Source: Pseudoalteromonas sp. P1-25 (lineage in GTDB: Bacteria > Pseudomonadota > Gammaproteobacteria > Enterobacterales > Alteromonadaceae). Taken from it: a DNA stretch of 64,000 nt. The stretch lies in assembly GCF_001401805.1 (NCBI RefSeq), contig NZ_LKDW01000019.1, forward strand, positions 1-64,000. Reading direction: 5' to 3'. Each line of letters opens with the position of its first letter. Position 1 is the first letter of the stretch. Under the pieces are notes generated by a model that saw only the letters and a program-made list of their open reading frames with translations, was not told where the DNA came from and ran no database searches. The position numbers and the translations under genes are program-made. This document shows positions 1 through 9,769 of this stretch, piece by piece.

Positions 1-82
<82 letters not shown>

Positions 83-121
83 TGTTCTTAATTAGAACTA
101 AAACTCATCCAAATTTAAAGT

Positions 122-196
122 TGGGATATCGCCAAGCGGTAAGGCACCAGGTTTTGATCCTGGCATTCCCAGGTTCAAATCCTGGTATCCCAGCCA
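122..196 (+). tRNA. tRNA-Gln (anticodon TTG)
   Basis: Complete 75-nt cloverleaf: acceptor TGGGATA pairs with TATCCCA, anticodon stem CCAGG/CCTGG encloses TTTTGAT (anticodon TTG, CAA codons), T loop TTCAAAT, and encoded GCCA at the 3' end. It lies 39 bp after tRNA-Leu, so the two probably share one precursor transcript. Confidence 0.97.
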
Positions 197-200
197 CTTT

Positions 201-1796
201 CTAAATTATCCTGTATTTTTCCTCATTAGCATATTTGTGTATAAATTCATTTATATTAACTGGCTTGCTAAAATAATACCCTTGTAAATAATCACAATCC
301 ATTAGCGTTAATGTTTGTTTAAGATCGTTATTTTCTATTCCTTCTGCAACTACTTTACAATTAAGCCGTGTGGCTAAAAACAATGTCGACTCAACAATCG
401 CATAATCAGCTATTTGTGTAAGCATATCTTTTATGAATGATTGATCTATTTTTATTTGGCTTACAGGCAACTCTCGCAGTAATACTAAAGACGAAAAACC
501 AGTACCAAAGTCATCTACACTAAATTCAAACCCTCTATTATTTAAATTTTGCATCATTGTGCGAGCGGCTTCTAGGTTTGTCATCATAGCGCATTCGGTT
601 ATTTCAAATATAATCGCGTCGCTTAGTGTTGGGTCATGCTTTACTAGCTCTTCAACAAACTCGTAAAACTCTGGGCTTTCTAAATCTTTAGTTGAAAGAT
701 TCACGTGCAACTGCCCTATAAAGCCAGCTGCTTTTAACGCTTTTAAATGTTTTATTGTTTCGAGCAGTACCCATTTTGAAATATTCAATATCAGCCCACT
801 TTGCTCTGCAATACTAATAAACACTTCAGGGCTGATAAACGAGCCATCGCTTTGCGGCCAGCGTATTAATGCCTCTGCACCATGTACCTCGTTAGCTTTA
901 GCATCAAAAATAGGTTGCAAGTAAAGCTCAAACTCATGGTTCTGAATCGCTTGTTTAATACGCGAGGTCATATTTGAAAGCTCGTTAGCACGAGCGCTCA
1001 GCGCCTCAAAGTAATGTACGTACAGTTGGTGCGTAGCTTTGGCTTCATGCAGTGCTAAGTCAGCTTGTTTTAATAACTCATTAGCATGCGACGAATGATT
1101 AGCAAAGGTGGTTATCCCGACAGTAACGTGGACACGTAAGCTGTGCTCGTAAATGTGAAATGGATGCTTGGTTGATTTTTTTATCGCTTCAATGCATAAA
1201 TCAACAGTCTCATTAGTTGAGTCATCAATAATAAGTGCAAATTCATCGCCGCCCAAACGATATAGCTTAGCTATGCCGATAATATTATGACTGAGAGTTT
1301 TCGAAAAAATGCTGAGCAACATATCCCCTACTTTATTGCCGTATGAGTCATTAACAGACTTAAAGCGGTTTAAATCTATCAGCATTAAATAAAACGAAGG
1401 CTCGTACTTAACGTGTTTGTTAAGCACTTGGAAAAACTTTTTTCGATTAGGAAGGCCGGTTAAACTGTCGTTTTCGGCAAGGGTTCGTTGGCGCTTTGCA
1501 AAGCGGTCTATTTTTAAAATACTTTTATAACTAAGCTGAATAACTAAATATACAAAAGCCCCGCCGCCAAACAAAATGAGTGATACACTCGTTGCAATAA
1601 AGCCGTCAATATCGTTATTTACAAAATAATAAAGCACATACCAATAACCCACTATAAAGCTAAAAATAAGCGCTAGTAACAAAATCCACGATACACGGTT
1701 AGTTTTTTTACAAATTTTTATTGTAGGCACAATACTAAGCGTTAATAGCAAAGCGCCAACGATGAGTATAAAAATAAAAAAATTATCCACAAACAC
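201..1796 (-). CDS. Membrane-anchored GGDEF-EAL c-di-GMP protein
   Basis: Predicted bifunctional enzyme of cyclic di-GMP turnover. The first ~75 residues contain two or three hydrophobic membrane segments and no recognisable sensor domain. A GGDEF domain (about residues 105-260) keeps the signature LGGDEFAL, so diguanylate cyclase activity is not excluded. The EAL domain (about 280-525) keeps EALIRW, HVNLS, FEITE, DDFGTG, QIKID, EGIE and LQGY, which are the catalytic and metal ligands, so phosphodiesterase activity is likely. It is convergent with the tRNA pair and sits between the tRNAs and ubiF, where E. coli has no gene, so it looks like a local insertion. The net direction of its activity cannot be read from sequence. 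Confidence 0.93.
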   Translation of the reverse strand: MFVDNFFIFILIVGALLLTLSIVPTIKICKKTNRVSWILLLALIFSFIVGYWYVLYYFVNNDIDGFIATSVSLILFGGGAFVYLVIQLSYKSILKIDRFAKRQRTLAENDSLTGLPNRKKFFQVLNKHVKYEPSFYLMLIDLNRFKSVNDSYGNKVGDMLLSIFSKTLSHNIIGIAKLYRLGGDEFALIIDDSTNETVDLCIEAIKKSTKHPFHIYEHSLRVHVTVGITTFANHSSHANELLKQADLALHEAKATHQLYVHYFEALSARANELSNMTSRIKQAIQNHEFELYLQPIFDAKANEVHGAEALIRWPQSDGSFISPEVFISIAEQSGLILNISKWVLLETIKHLKALKAAGFIGQLHVNLSTKDLESPEFYEFVEELVKHDPTLSDAIIFEITECAMMTNLEAARTMMQNLNNRGFEFSVDDFGTGFSSLVLLRELPVSQIKIDQSFIKDMLTQIADYAIVESTLFLATRLNCKVVAEGIENNDLKQTLTLMDCDYLQGYYFSKPVNINEFIHKYANEEKYRII

Positions 1797-1888
1797 ACTA
1801 CTTTTATTTGATTAGTAGTTTGAGTATGGCAAAAAAATGTAATAACGGAATAAATTAATAGCAGATGTTCTAGTTACGTCAGAAGGGG

Positions 1889-1926
1889 AGTGATTGGCTG
1901 TGCATTTGTGCAGTTAGCCAATCACT
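1889..1926 (-). terminator. Strong hairpin after ubiF
   Basis: Inverted repeat with 11-bp perfect arms (AGTGATTGGCT / AGCCAATCACT) just beyond the ubiF stop. No clear T-tract follows on the minus strand, so it may be a 3' end stabiliser rather than a canonical intrinsic terminator. Confidence 0.5.
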
Positions 1927-1935
1927 TAAGTTGAT

Positions 1936-3105
1936 TTAATTAAGCTCTCCACTAATGGCATATTTTAATACCCAGTTTTTTAAAGGACCGGTATTGTTAG
2001 CCATTTTTAAAAACTGACTACGCGCCCATTTAAGCGGCGTAATGTGATTAGAAAAACCAAAATAACACGCATCCATCATGCTCATCATTAACAGATTAGC
2101 CTTACGGCGGCTTCGCTCGTACTCTTTTAGCTTTATCGGGCAGCCAATATCATCAGCACCTTCAAGCTCCTGTGCCAGAGCAACCACATCTTGAAAACCT
2201 AAATTAACGCCCTGCCCTGCTAATGGATTAATTGTGTGTGCTGCATCACCCACTAGCACTACTCGCCCATTAGAGTAATTATTTGCATGCTGGCGAGTAA
2301 GCGGAAATACCGCATGGCTTTGTACCTCAAAATCGCCAGCAAGGGATGGAAATTTATTTAAAATATGCGCCTTAATTTGCTCAGCCGTTAATCCTTTAAA
2401 CTTTTGTAAGGTGCTAGCGCTGTCGTACCAAATTAAATTTGCGTAGGGCGCCTGCATCGGTAGAAATGCTATAGGGCCTGTAGGGGTAAATTGTTGCCAT
2501 GTTTTTACTTGCTGCGGCGCATCAAGCTTTATTAGTACACCCATGCAATGCTGCTGATATTGCCACCCCGTTACACCAATATTAGCTTTTGCACGTAGCT
2601 GTGATTGCCCACCATCAGCTGCTATAACTAAATCAGCAGTATAATGGGTATCGCCATAAATAAGGGTGATTGACGCACTATCTTGCTTAATAGCCGTTAA
2701 GGGAGCTGATTGCTCAATAACCTCAATGTTATAATGTGCAAACTGCTGCCAAAGGCTTGCTTGTATTAAATTGTTTTCAATTAAGTGGCCTAGGTGCGAG
2801 GTATTAATATCATCACAATCAAATAATAGGTTGTCGCCACCACGTTCAAACGCTTCTAACTGCTGATAAGGCGCTAAACGGTTTTGCCTTAAAATAGGCA
2901 TAGCCCCTAGCTCATCCAGCAAGTTTTCTGAAAAACGATTAATAGCCGATACTCGAATATCTACTTGTTCACTTGCTAAAATAGCGTCGGCGTTTATCAG
3001 TTTTTTTTCTATTATTTGTACTGATTTTCCTTGCTGAGCAAGCTTTATTGCCATGGCCGCTCCGACCATCCCTGCGCCTACAACAATCACTTTGTTTTTA
3101 GTCAT
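1936..3105 (-). CDS. ubiF: FAD-dependent ubiquinone-biosynthesis hydroxylase (UbiF type)
   Basis: Flavoprotein monooxygenase of the UbiH/UbiF/VisC family, expected to hydroxylate a polyprenyl benzoquinol in ubiquinone synthesis at the inner membrane. The N-terminal Rossmann motif VIVVGAGMVGAAMA binds FAD, a DG motif occurs at VIAADGGQSQLR, and the second FAD motif is GRVVLVGDAAHTINPLAGQG. I start at the ATG at 3105 (389 residues, MTKNKVIVVG), because this gives the family length of about 390; the frame is open further upstream (ATG at 3117 and 3189). UbiF rather than UbiH or VisC is inferred from position: E. coli ubiF is divergent from miaB in the same way. Confidence 0.85.
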   Translation of the reverse strand: MTKNKVIVVGAGMVGAAMAIKLAQQGKSVQIIEKKLINADAILASEQVDIRVSAINRFSENLLDELGAMPILRQNRLAPYQQLEAFERGGDNLLFDCDDINTSHLGHLIENNLIQASLWQQFAHYNIEVIEQSAPLTAIKQDSASITLIYGDTHYTADLVIAADGGQSQLRAKANIGVTGWQYQQHCMGVLIKLDAPQQVKTWQQFTPTGPIAFLPMQAPYANLIWYDSASTLQKFKGLTAEQIKAHILNKFPSLAGDFEVQSHAVFPLTRQHANNYSNGRVVLVGDAAHTINPLAGQGVNLGFQDVVALAQELEGADDIGCPIKLKEYERSRRKANLLMMSMMDACYFGFSNHITPLKWARSQFLKMANNTGPLKNWVLKYAISGELN

Positions 3106-3361
3106 GTTTTTCATCATTTGGTTAATACGTGAAACTGTTTTGATTGTACCGTAACTCACAGGATGTATGCGAGAGTATATAACTATCACGCTATTAAACT
3201 GCCTATGTATTGATTTGAGATCACAAACATGAAAACTATACTTGGATCTGGGCGGGTATCCAGCTAAAATACGCGTCCTTTAAGTGAGCAACCTTGCTCC
3301 TTAATCCCGTTTTAAGCACATTTTTGTGCCACTACCGAATTGAACACGAGGCTATATTTCA

Positions 3362-4810
3362 ATGAGCAAAAAGCTGCATATCAAAACTTGGGGTTGTCAG
3401 ATGAACGAGTACGACTCTCAGAAGATGGCTGATCTTTTAGATTCAACCAACGGCTACCAGCTAACGGAAGAAGCAGCAGACGCCGACGTTATTTTACTTA
3501 ATACCTGTTCAATTCGTGAAAAAGCGCAAGAAAAAGTATTTCACCAATTAGGCCGCTGGAAGTTGTTAAAAGACGACAAGCCAGATTTAATTATTGGTGT
3601 AGGTGGGTGTGTTGCCTCACAAGAAGGTGACTCTATTCGCCAGCGTGCCCCCTTTGTTGATGTTATTTTTGGCCCGCAAACTCTGCACCGTTTACCAGAA
3701 ATGATTAAACAAGTGCAAGGTGACAAAGGCTCATCGGTGGTTGATATTTCGTTCCCAGAAATTGAAAAATTTGACCGCTTACCAGAGCCAAAAGCAGAAG
3801 GCCCGTCTGCATTTGTATCAATAATGGAAGGGTGTTCTAAGTACTGTACTTTTTGTGTTGTACCTTACACCCGTGGTGAAGAAGTTAGCCGCCCATTAGA
3901 TGACGTATTATTAGAAGTTGCACAACTTGCTGAGCAAGGCGTACGTGAAGTAAATTTACTAGGCCAAAACGTAAATGCATACCGCGGTGAAACACACGAT
4001 GGTGAAATTTGTTACTTCTCTGATTTAATTCGTTACGTAGCAGCAATTGACGGTATTGACCGTATTCGTTACACCACTTCGCACCCGGTTGAATTTACGC
4101 CAGATATTATTGATGCTTACGCCGATGTACCAGAGCTTGTAGATCACTTACACCTACCTGTGCAAAGTGGTTCAGACCGTATTCTTAATTTAATGAAACG
4201 TGGTCATACAGCGCTTGAGTACAAATCAACAATACGTAAACTACGCAAAATTCGCCCTAATTTAAGCATGTCGTCAGACTTCATTATTGGTTTCCCAGGT
4301 GAGAGCAAAGCCGACTTTGAAGCCACCATGAACCTGATTAACGACATTGGCTTTGATATGAGCTTTAGCTTTATTTACAGTGCGCGTCCAGGTACCCCTG
4401 CCGCCGACTTGCCTGATGACGTATCAGAGCAAGAGAAAAAAGAGCGCTTATACCTACTACAAAATCGCATTACGCAAATGGCACAGCAAATTAGCCGCCA
4501 AATGTTTGATACAGAGCAACGTATTTTAGTTGAAGGTCCTTCTAAAAAGAACCCAATGGAATTACGTGGCCGCACCGAAAACAACCGTGTAGTTAACTTT
4601 GTTGGCCCACACACAGTGATCGGTCAGTTTGTTGATGTACGTATCACCGAAGCGTTACCAAACTCTTTACGTGGCGATTTAATTCGTACAGAATCAGAAA
4701 TGAACTTACGTCGTGATGTTGCTCCTTCAGCTATTTTAACAAAAGCGGCAAGCGTGGAGCCAAAAATCGATACAACCAACGAAATTGGCGTAGCTACTTT
4801 CGTACCGTAG
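3362..4810 (+). CDS. miaB: tRNA-2-methylthio-N6-dimethylallyladenosine synthase
   Basis: Radical-SAM methylthiotransferase that converts i6A37 to ms2i6A37 in tRNAs reading UNN codons. The N-terminal UPF0004 domain has its three cluster cysteines ([27 protein letters not shown]). The radical-SAM motif CSKYCTFC is at about residues 157-164, followed by the TRAM domain. At 482 residues it is close to E. coli MiaB (474). It heads the miaB-phoH-ybeY-corC-lnt cluster and is divergent from ubiF across about 250 bp. Confidence 0.98.
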   Translation: MSKKLHIKTWGCQMNEYDSQKMADLLDSTNGYQLTEEAADADVILLNTCSIREKAQEKVFHQLGRWKLLKDDKPDLIIGVGGCVASQEGDSIRQRAPFVDVIFGPQTLHRLPEMIKQVQGDKGSSVVDISFPEIEKFDRLPEPKAEGPSAFVSIMEGCSKYCTFCVVPYTRGEEVSRPLDDVLLEVAQLAEQGVREVNLLGQNVNAYRGETHDGEICYFSDLIRYVAAIDGIDRIRYTTSHPVEFTPDIIDAYADVPELVDHLHLPVQSGSDRILNLMKRGHTALEYKSTIRKLRKIRPNLSMSSDFIIGFPGESKADFEATMNLINDIGFDMSFSFIYSARPGTPAADLPDDVSEQEKKERLYLLQNRITQMAQQISRQMFDTEQRILVEGPSKKNPMELRGRTENNRVVNFVGPHTVIGQFVDVRITEALPNSLRGDLIRTESEMNLRRDVAPSAILTKAASVEPKIDTTNEIGVATFVP

Positions 4811-4824
4811 TTGTATAAATTCAT

Positions 4825-4849
4825 TGCGCCAGTAACGCTTACTGGCGCA
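4825..4849 (+). other. Perfect 11-bp hairpin between miaB and phoH
   Basis: TGCGCCAGTAA and TTACTGGCGCA flank a 3-nt loop. No T-run follows and the next gene begins 18 bp on, so I read it as an RNA processing or stabilising hairpin, or a partial attenuator, within the operon. Confidence 0.55.
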
Positions 4850-4867
4850 CCCGAATAGGAAGTAATT

Positions 4868-5926
4868 TTGAGTAATCAGTTAAAAACATTAGAGATTTAT
4901 TTAGAACCTGCCGACAACAAACGCCTTTCTTCTTTATGTGGACCGTTTGACGAAAATATCAAACGAATTGAACGCCGCCTAGGTGTTGAAATAATCCACC
5001 GCGACAACTTTTTTAAAGTAACAGGTAAATTGCACTCAAGTGCCGCGGCCGTAGAAATTTTAAAAAACCTTTATGTTGATACTCAGCCTGTTCGTGGTGA
5101 AATTGGTGAAATAGAGCCCGATGACGTTCATTTAGCCATTACCGAATCAAAAGCCCTAGAACAAGACGTGCCGCAAAGTGCCTACGGCAAAGAAATGTTT
5201 ATTAAAACCCGCCGTGGCGTAATTAAACCCAGAAACGATAACCAAGGTTTGTATGTTGCTAATATTTTGCACCACGACATTACCTTTGGTATTGGCCCTG
5301 CCGGTACAGGTAAAACCTACCTTGCTGTTGCCGCCGCAGTTGATGCCCTAGAGCGCCAAGAAATTCGTCGAATATTACTTACCCGCCCTGCGGTAGAGGC
5401 CGGCGAAAAACTAGGTTTTTTACCAGGCGATTTAAGCCAAAAGGTCGACCCATATCTGCGCCCGCTTTACGATGCGCTATTTGAAATGCTTGGCTTTGAA
5501 AGAGTAGAAAAACTGATTGAAAAACACATTATTGAAATTGCCCCACTTGCATACATGCGTGGACGCACATTAAATGATGCATTTATTATTTTAGATGAAA
5601 GCCAAAATACCACCGCTGAGCAAATGAAAATGTTTTTAACCCGTATAGGCTTTAACTCTAAAGCAGTAATAACGGGTGATATAACACAAGTTGATTTGCC
5701 ACGCGGTGCGCGCTCAGGCCTTCGCCACGCAATAGAAGTACTTAGCGATGTTGAAGAAATTAGCTTTAACTTTTTCCAATCGCACGACATAGTTCGCCAC
5801 CCTGTAGTTGGTCGTATTGTAGAAGCCTACGAGCGTAATGACGAAAGCGAGCGACTAAAGCGTATAGAAAAGCAAAAAGCCAAAGAGCAACTTGCCGCTC
5901 AACAGACGCCGTCTACTAAAGAGTAA
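4868..5926 (+). CDS. ybeZ: PhoH-family ATPase (YbeZ)
   Basis: PhoH-like P-loop NTPase that in Enterobacteria works with the RNase YbeY. Walker A is GPAGTGKTYLA (about residues 140-150) and Walker B is FIILDESQN. The start is TTG at 4868, preceded by AGGA eight bases upstream; no ATG precedes the conserved N-terminal sequence. Length 352 matches the family. It lies 57 bp after miaB and 4 bp before ybeY, as expected for an operon. Confidence 0.95.
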   Translation: MSNQLKTLEIYLEPADNKRLSSLCGPFDENIKRIERRLGVEIIHRDNFFKVTGKLHSSAAAVEILKNLYVDTQPVRGEIGEIEPDDVHLAITESKALEQDVPQSAYGKEMFIKTRRGVIKPRNDNQGLYVANILHHDITFGIGPAGTGKTYLAVAAAVDALERQEIRRILLTRPAVEAGEKLGFLPGDLSQKVDPYLRPLYDALFEMLGFERVEKLIEKHIIEIAPLAYMRGRTLNDAFIILDESQNTTAEQMKMFLTRIGFNSKAVITGDITQVDLPRGARSGLRHAIEVLSDVEEISFNFFQSHDIVRHPVVGRIVEAYERNDESERLKRIEKQKAKEQLAAQQTPSTKE

Positions 5927-5930
5927 TATT

Positions 5931-6389
5931 GTGAGCACCGAATTAGATTTACAAATAGCCTGTGAGTTTGACAACCTCCCGAGCGAAGAACAATTTGCAC
6001 TGTGGGCCGATAAAGCCCTGAGTAAGTTTCGTGATGAGTCGGAGCTGAGCATTGTTATAAGCGATGAAGCCCAATCACAACAATTAAACAACGACTACCG
6101 TGGTAAAAATAAACCCACCAATGTGTTGTCGTTCGAATTTGAAGCACCGCCAGGCATTGATTTGCCATTAGTAGGTGATTTAATAATTTGCCCAGCCATT
6201 GTATTGGCCGAGGCAATCGAGCAAGAAAAGTCATTTCATGACCACTTTGCCCATATGGTTATTCATGGATGCTTGCATTTACTTGGATTTGACCATATAA
6301 AGAGTGAAGACGCTTTTGAGATGGAAAGCATAGAAAAGCAATTACTTGCAGAGCTAAACATAGCTGACCCATACCGGGACGAAATTTAA
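5931..6389 (+). CDS. ybeY: Endoribonuclease YbeY, rRNA maturation factor
   Basis: Zinc-dependent single-strand RNase needed for 16S rRNA 3' end maturation and 70S quality control. The metal motif HGCLHLLGFDH (H-x3-H-x5-H) is intact. I choose the GTG at 5931, four bases after the ybeZ stop, giving 152 residues as in the family; an in-frame upstream ATG at 5892 lies inside ybeZ and would add unrelated sequence. Confidence 0.95.
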   Translation: MSTELDLQIACEFDNLPSEEQFALWADKALSKFRDESELSIVISDEAQSQQLNNDYRGKNKPTNVLSFEFEAPPGIDLPLVGDLIICPAIVLAEAIEQEKSFHDHFAHMVIHGCLHLLGFDHIKSEDAFEMESIEKQLLAELNIADPYRDEI

Positions 6390-6411
6390 ATTAACGGAGC
6401 ATTTAGACGCA

Positions 6412-7296
6412 ATGAGCGACGATAACTCGCAATCTAGCCAGGGTTCTTCTGGCAAAACGTGGATGGGCCGCATAGCCCAAATGTTGCAAGGGGAACCCCA
6501 GAATAGAGAAGAGCTGGTTGAAGTAATTGCCGACGCGCAAGAGCGTGACGTAATCGACCCAGAAACCAAAGAAATGATTGAAGGTGTGCTTGGTGTATCC
6601 AAGCTTAAAGTGCGCGATATAATGATCCCGCGCTCACAAATGGTCACACTTGAGGTCGACAGCCCCCTTGAAGATTTGATCCCCATGATGGTCGACTCTA
6701 CCCACTCGCGTTTTCCGGTGGTGTGTGAAGACAAAGACCACGTTGAAGGTATTTTGCTCGCAAAAGACTTGCTGCCGCTTATTTTAAATAAAGACGAGCA
6801 CCTACCCTCACTGCGAGAATATTTACGCCCTGCCATGGTAGTGCCTGAAAGCAAGCGCGTAGATACCCTACTAAATGAGTTTCGCCAGCAACGCTATCAC
6901 ATGGCAATTGTCATTGACGAATACGGCGGTGTGTCGGGCCTTGTCACCATTGAAGATATTCTTGAAATAATCGTTGGCGAAATCGAAGATGAGCACGACG
7001 AAGAAGAAGATCAACAAGACATTCGCCAACTTGCTAAGCATGTATACGTAGTACAAGCGCTCACCCCTGTTGATGACTTTAACGAGTACTTTAAAACAGG
7101 TTACAGCACCGATGAAGCCGATACCATTGGCGGTACGGTACTACACGCATTTGGCCATATGCCAAGTCGCGGCGAAACAATTGAAATAGACGACTATCAG
7201 TTTAAAGTAACTAATTCTGATAACCGTCGTATTTTACAACTGCAAGTCACCGTTCCTAAGGTTGATGAAAACGACAGTGAAGAAACTACTAACTAA
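6412..7296 (+). CDS. corC: CorC/YbeX CBS-domain protein
   Basis: CorC (YbeX) family, linked to Mg/Co homeostasis and, with YbeY, to ribosome or rRNA metabolism. Two CBS domains (about residues 65-185) are followed by a CorC_HlyC transporter-associated domain. The linker is very acidic (EIEDEHDEEEDQQD). Length 294 matches E. coli YbeX (292). No membrane segments. It lies 22 bp after ybeY and its 3' end overlaps lnt. Confidence 0.94.
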   Translation: MSDDNSQSSQGSSGKTWMGRIAQMLQGEPQNREELVEVIADAQERDVIDPETKEMIEGVLGVSKLKVRDIMIPRSQMVTLEVDSPLEDLIPMMVDSTHSRFPVVCEDKDHVEGILLAKDLLPLILNKDEHLPSLREYLRPAMVVPESKRVDTLLNEFRQQRYHMAIVIDEYGGVSGLVTIEDILEIIVGEIEDEHDEEEDQQDIRQLAKHVYVVQALTPVDDFNEYFKTGYSTDEADTIGGTVLHAFGHMPSRGETIEIDDYQFKVTNSDNRRILQLQVTVPKVDENDSEETTN

Positions 7297-8827
7297 ACTC
7301 ACCCTGTTAGTAAAAGATAAAAAAGCATGGCTCGCACTGGTTGCGGGCCTTATTTTAACTTTTGGCTACGCCCCTTACCAAATTTGGCCCATCGCATTTT
7401 TTAGCATTGCCGCCATTATTTTTTGTATCAACCCAAACAACACAGGCAAAGCGCACGCAAAAAGCGCCGCTAAATATGGCTTTATATTTGGCTTAGGCTG
7501 GTTTGGCGCAGGTATTAGCTGGGTGCATGTATCTATTGCTACTTTTGGCGGCATGCCGCTTATAGCGTCGCTCTCGTTAATGGCTTTACTGTGCTCATAT
7601 TTAGCGCTGTTTCCAGCACTCGCGTTTTGGGCTGCAACTCGCTTTGCAAGTGGCCCTAAAAGCATGGTTGCACTGCTCATTGCCACCATAGCCATGAGTG
7701 AATATTTACGTGGGCACTTACTAACCGGCTTTCCGTGGTTAAGTTTTGGCTATACACAAACAGATGGCCCGCTAAGGCTACTTGCGCCCTTTATTGGCGA
7801 ATTTGGCTTAACGCTTACCTGTGTAGCCATTGGTTTTGCCTTATACAGGCTCACCCAAAAAGAGTTTAAAACCCCACTAATAAGCGCAGCCGCTTTAGCG
7901 TTACTCGTTATTGGCGCATTAAATACCGGTAATAATCGCTACTCTGGCAAAGAAATGTCGACCTTATTGGTGCAAGGTAATATAAAACAACACCTGCGCT
8001 TTGAACCCAGCGAGTTTTGGACCACCATGAGTAAGTACCAAGACCTAACGCGCCCACATTGGGATGCTGATCTTGTGGTATGGCCCGAAGCCGCGGTGCC
8101 CGAAATAGAAGCCCTGGCCGACACCTATTTAGCCAATTTAGACAGCGCGGCCTCGTTTAATAAAACCGCGTTAGTAACCGGTATTGTTGACTACCAGCTC
8201 GACACCAAAACCATTTACAACACCCTTATTGTGGTCGGTAATAAAGAGCACAACGACGAGCACGGCCATTACCGCTACCTAGACAAAAACCGCTACCGTA
8301 AGCACCAGTTGTTACCTATCGGCGAATTTGTACCATTTCAGGATATACTACGCCCTATAGCACCATTGTTTGATTTACCTATGTCATCGTTTACCCGTGG
8401 CGATAGAGTGCAAAACAACTTACGCGCCAATGGCTTTAACCTGCTGCCAGCCATTTGCTACGAAATCGTGTTTGCCGATTTAGTGCGCGGTAATTACCAA
8501 AGCGACTCAGACTTACTCTTTACGGTAAGTAACGATGCCTGGTTTGGCGACTCCATCGGGCCATTGCAACACATGCAAATAGCCCGCATGCGCGCATTAG
8601 AGTTACAACGCCCGCTGGTACGTGTTACCAACAATGGCGTAAGCGCCGTATACGACCCAATAAGCCACACACAGCAAACCATGCCACAGTTTGAAGCGGC
8701 GACCATGAAAGCCAATATAAAGCTTATACAAGGCGACAGCGTATACAGCCAATATGGCAATGTGTTTGTATGGGGATTTGTGTTGTTATTAGTGATTGGT
8801 GGATTTGGGGTTAGATTTAGGAAATAA
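7265..8827 (+). CDS. lnt: Apolipoprotein N-acyltransferase
   Basis: Inner-membrane enzyme that adds the third acyl chain to lipoproteins. The N-terminal half has about six membrane segments (about residues 20-215). The C-terminal nitrilase-like domain carries the catalytic Glu (WPEAAVPE), Lys (RKHQLLPIGEF) and Cys (ICYEIVF). The start is ATG 7265, overlapping corC by 32 bp; a TTG just before it is also possible. Last gene of the miaB operon. Confidence 0.96.
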   Translation: MKTTVKKLLTKLTLLVKDKKAWLALVAGLILTFGYAPYQIWPIAFFSIAAIIFCINPNNTGKAHAKSAAKYGFIFGLGWFGAGISWVHVSIATFGGMPLIASLSLMALLCSYLALFPALAFWAATRFASGPKSMVALLIATIAMSEYLRGHLLTGFPWLSFGYTQTDGPLRLLAPFIGEFGLTLTCVAIGFALYRLTQKEFKTPLISAAALALLVIGALNTGNNRYSGKEMSTLLVQGNIKQHLRFEPSEFWTTMSKYQDLTRPHWDADLVVWPEAAVPEIEALADTYLANLDSAASFNKTALVTGIVDYQLDTKTIYNTLIVVGNKEHNDEHGHYRYLDKNRYRKHQLLPIGEFVPFQDILRPIAPLFDLPMSSFTRGDRVQNNLRANGFNLLPAICYEIVFADLVRGNYQSDSDLLFTVSNDAWFGDSIGPLQHMQIARMRALELQRPLVRVTNNGVSAVYDPISHTQQTMPQFEAATMKANIKLIQGDSVYSQYGNVFVWGFVLLLVIGGFGVRFRK

Positions 8828-8876
8828 AATAGGGTTGATAACTGTGTGAAAACAGCTATTGAAAGAAAGGTGTCCT

Positions 8877-8911
8877 GTTGGGGTTCGCTTCGCTCTACCC
8901 AACCTACACAA
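8877..8911. repeat. Short dispersed hairpin repeat (GTTGGG...CCCAAC type)
   Basis: The unit contains GTTGGGG, TTCGCTTCGC and CCCAACCTACAC, so the ends pair around an imperfect GC-rich centre. It lies 50 bp after lnt. Similar GTAGGTTGGG-type units are scattered between genes in many Proteobacteria, as far as I recall. No other copy is seen in this window. Confidence 0.45.
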
Positions 8912-8912
8912 A

Positions 8913-9257
8913 TTACTTTTTAATCCAACCTATGCTTAAAACATAGCGAGTACCTTGCTCTATTTTTAATACTTGGTGCCGCTCAATATCAGGCCTGAAA
9001 AGTTTAACTCGGCTGTAATTCATAATTGGATTTTCACACAAAAACTCACCACCTTTTGCAGCATGCTTCAATACAATATTAAGCCTAAAATGTCTGCCAG
9101 TTTTAACTTTATCGGTATGCGGTTTTATTTCACTCCCCTGCGGGAATTTAATTAAGTAAGCATCAAATTTAAAAGGGAAGAGCATGTAGCACAATAACAT
9201 TTTATCGTAGCCCGACGCTTGTCGACCCCGTTGCCAACTAAATAATTTATTTGCCAT
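8913..9257 (-). CDS. Predicted 2-oxoglutarate/Fe(II) oxygenase-like protein
   Basis: A 114-residue protein resembling a minimal 2OG-Fe(II) dioxygenase core. An H-x-D pair occurs in EIKPHTDKV, a strand follows (HFRLNIVL), and a distal His (IERHQVL) with an Arg nine residues on (GTRYVLSIGW) fits the HxD...H...R pattern. It is shorter than typical family members, so the substrate is unknown and the call rests on motif spacing only. It is followed on the minus strand by no other gene before lnt, which is convergent. Confidence 0.6.
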   Translation of the reverse strand: MANKLFSWQRGRQASGYDKMLLCYMLFPFKFDAYLIKFPQGSEIKPHTDKVKTGRHFRLNIVLKHAAKGGEFLCENPIMNYSRVKLFRPDIERHQVLKIEQGTRYVLSIGWIKK

Positions 9258-9300
9258 AAACTACACTTTCACTTGTTCTTAAAATCCCATAGAAAGAATA

Positions 9301-9750
9301 TCAAAACCACTTAACTTTTAGTTCGGCGAAGTGCACTCTTCTCGCTTGTGGGCTCAGTAAATTACAGTGAATATCAATATAGCTACTCTTACTTGGTTCT
9401 ATAAACATGTCATCGCTTTTGCCTAAACAATTTCCAACAAACTTTCCGTTTTCATCAAATGTGGACGCAATAACACCACCAGCATAAATGCTTTCGTTGG
9501 TTGTATTTTTTAACTCTGCAGTAATTCTTACGCGCCCATTTTCTTTAAAAATATCAGAAAGGGTAAGTTTGTAATCATTACTTAAATCAGACGCGCTATC
9601 TAATGCTTTATTAGAAACCAGCTCTTTAAATCCACTATCCACCTCAGCAGCTATGGTAAGCGCGTATACACTGATGACACCTAGCGTTGCTATTACAAAC
9701 CCTACTCCCCAAAAAAAGCCTTTTAAAGTCTCATTAAAATTAGTACTCAT
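9301..9750 (-). CDS. Single-pass membrane protein, FxLYD-like extracytoplasmic domain
   Basis: 149 residues: one N-terminal membrane segment (about 14-32) and then a beta-rich domain with VRITAELKNTTNESI and GVIASTFDENGKFVG, which resembles FxLYD-type domains of unknown function. It follows the 197-residue membrane protein on the same strand with a 19-bp gap. Function unknown. Confidence 0.6.
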   Translation of the reverse strand: MSTNFNETLKGFFWGVGFVIATLGVISVYALTIAAEVDSGFKELVSNKALDSASDLSNDYKLTLSDIFKENGRVRITAELKNTTNESIYAGGVIASTFDENGKFVGNCLGKSDDMFIEPSKSSYIDIHCNLLSPQARRVHFAELKVKWF

Positions 9751-9769
9751 TTAGTTCCTTTTTAATTTT

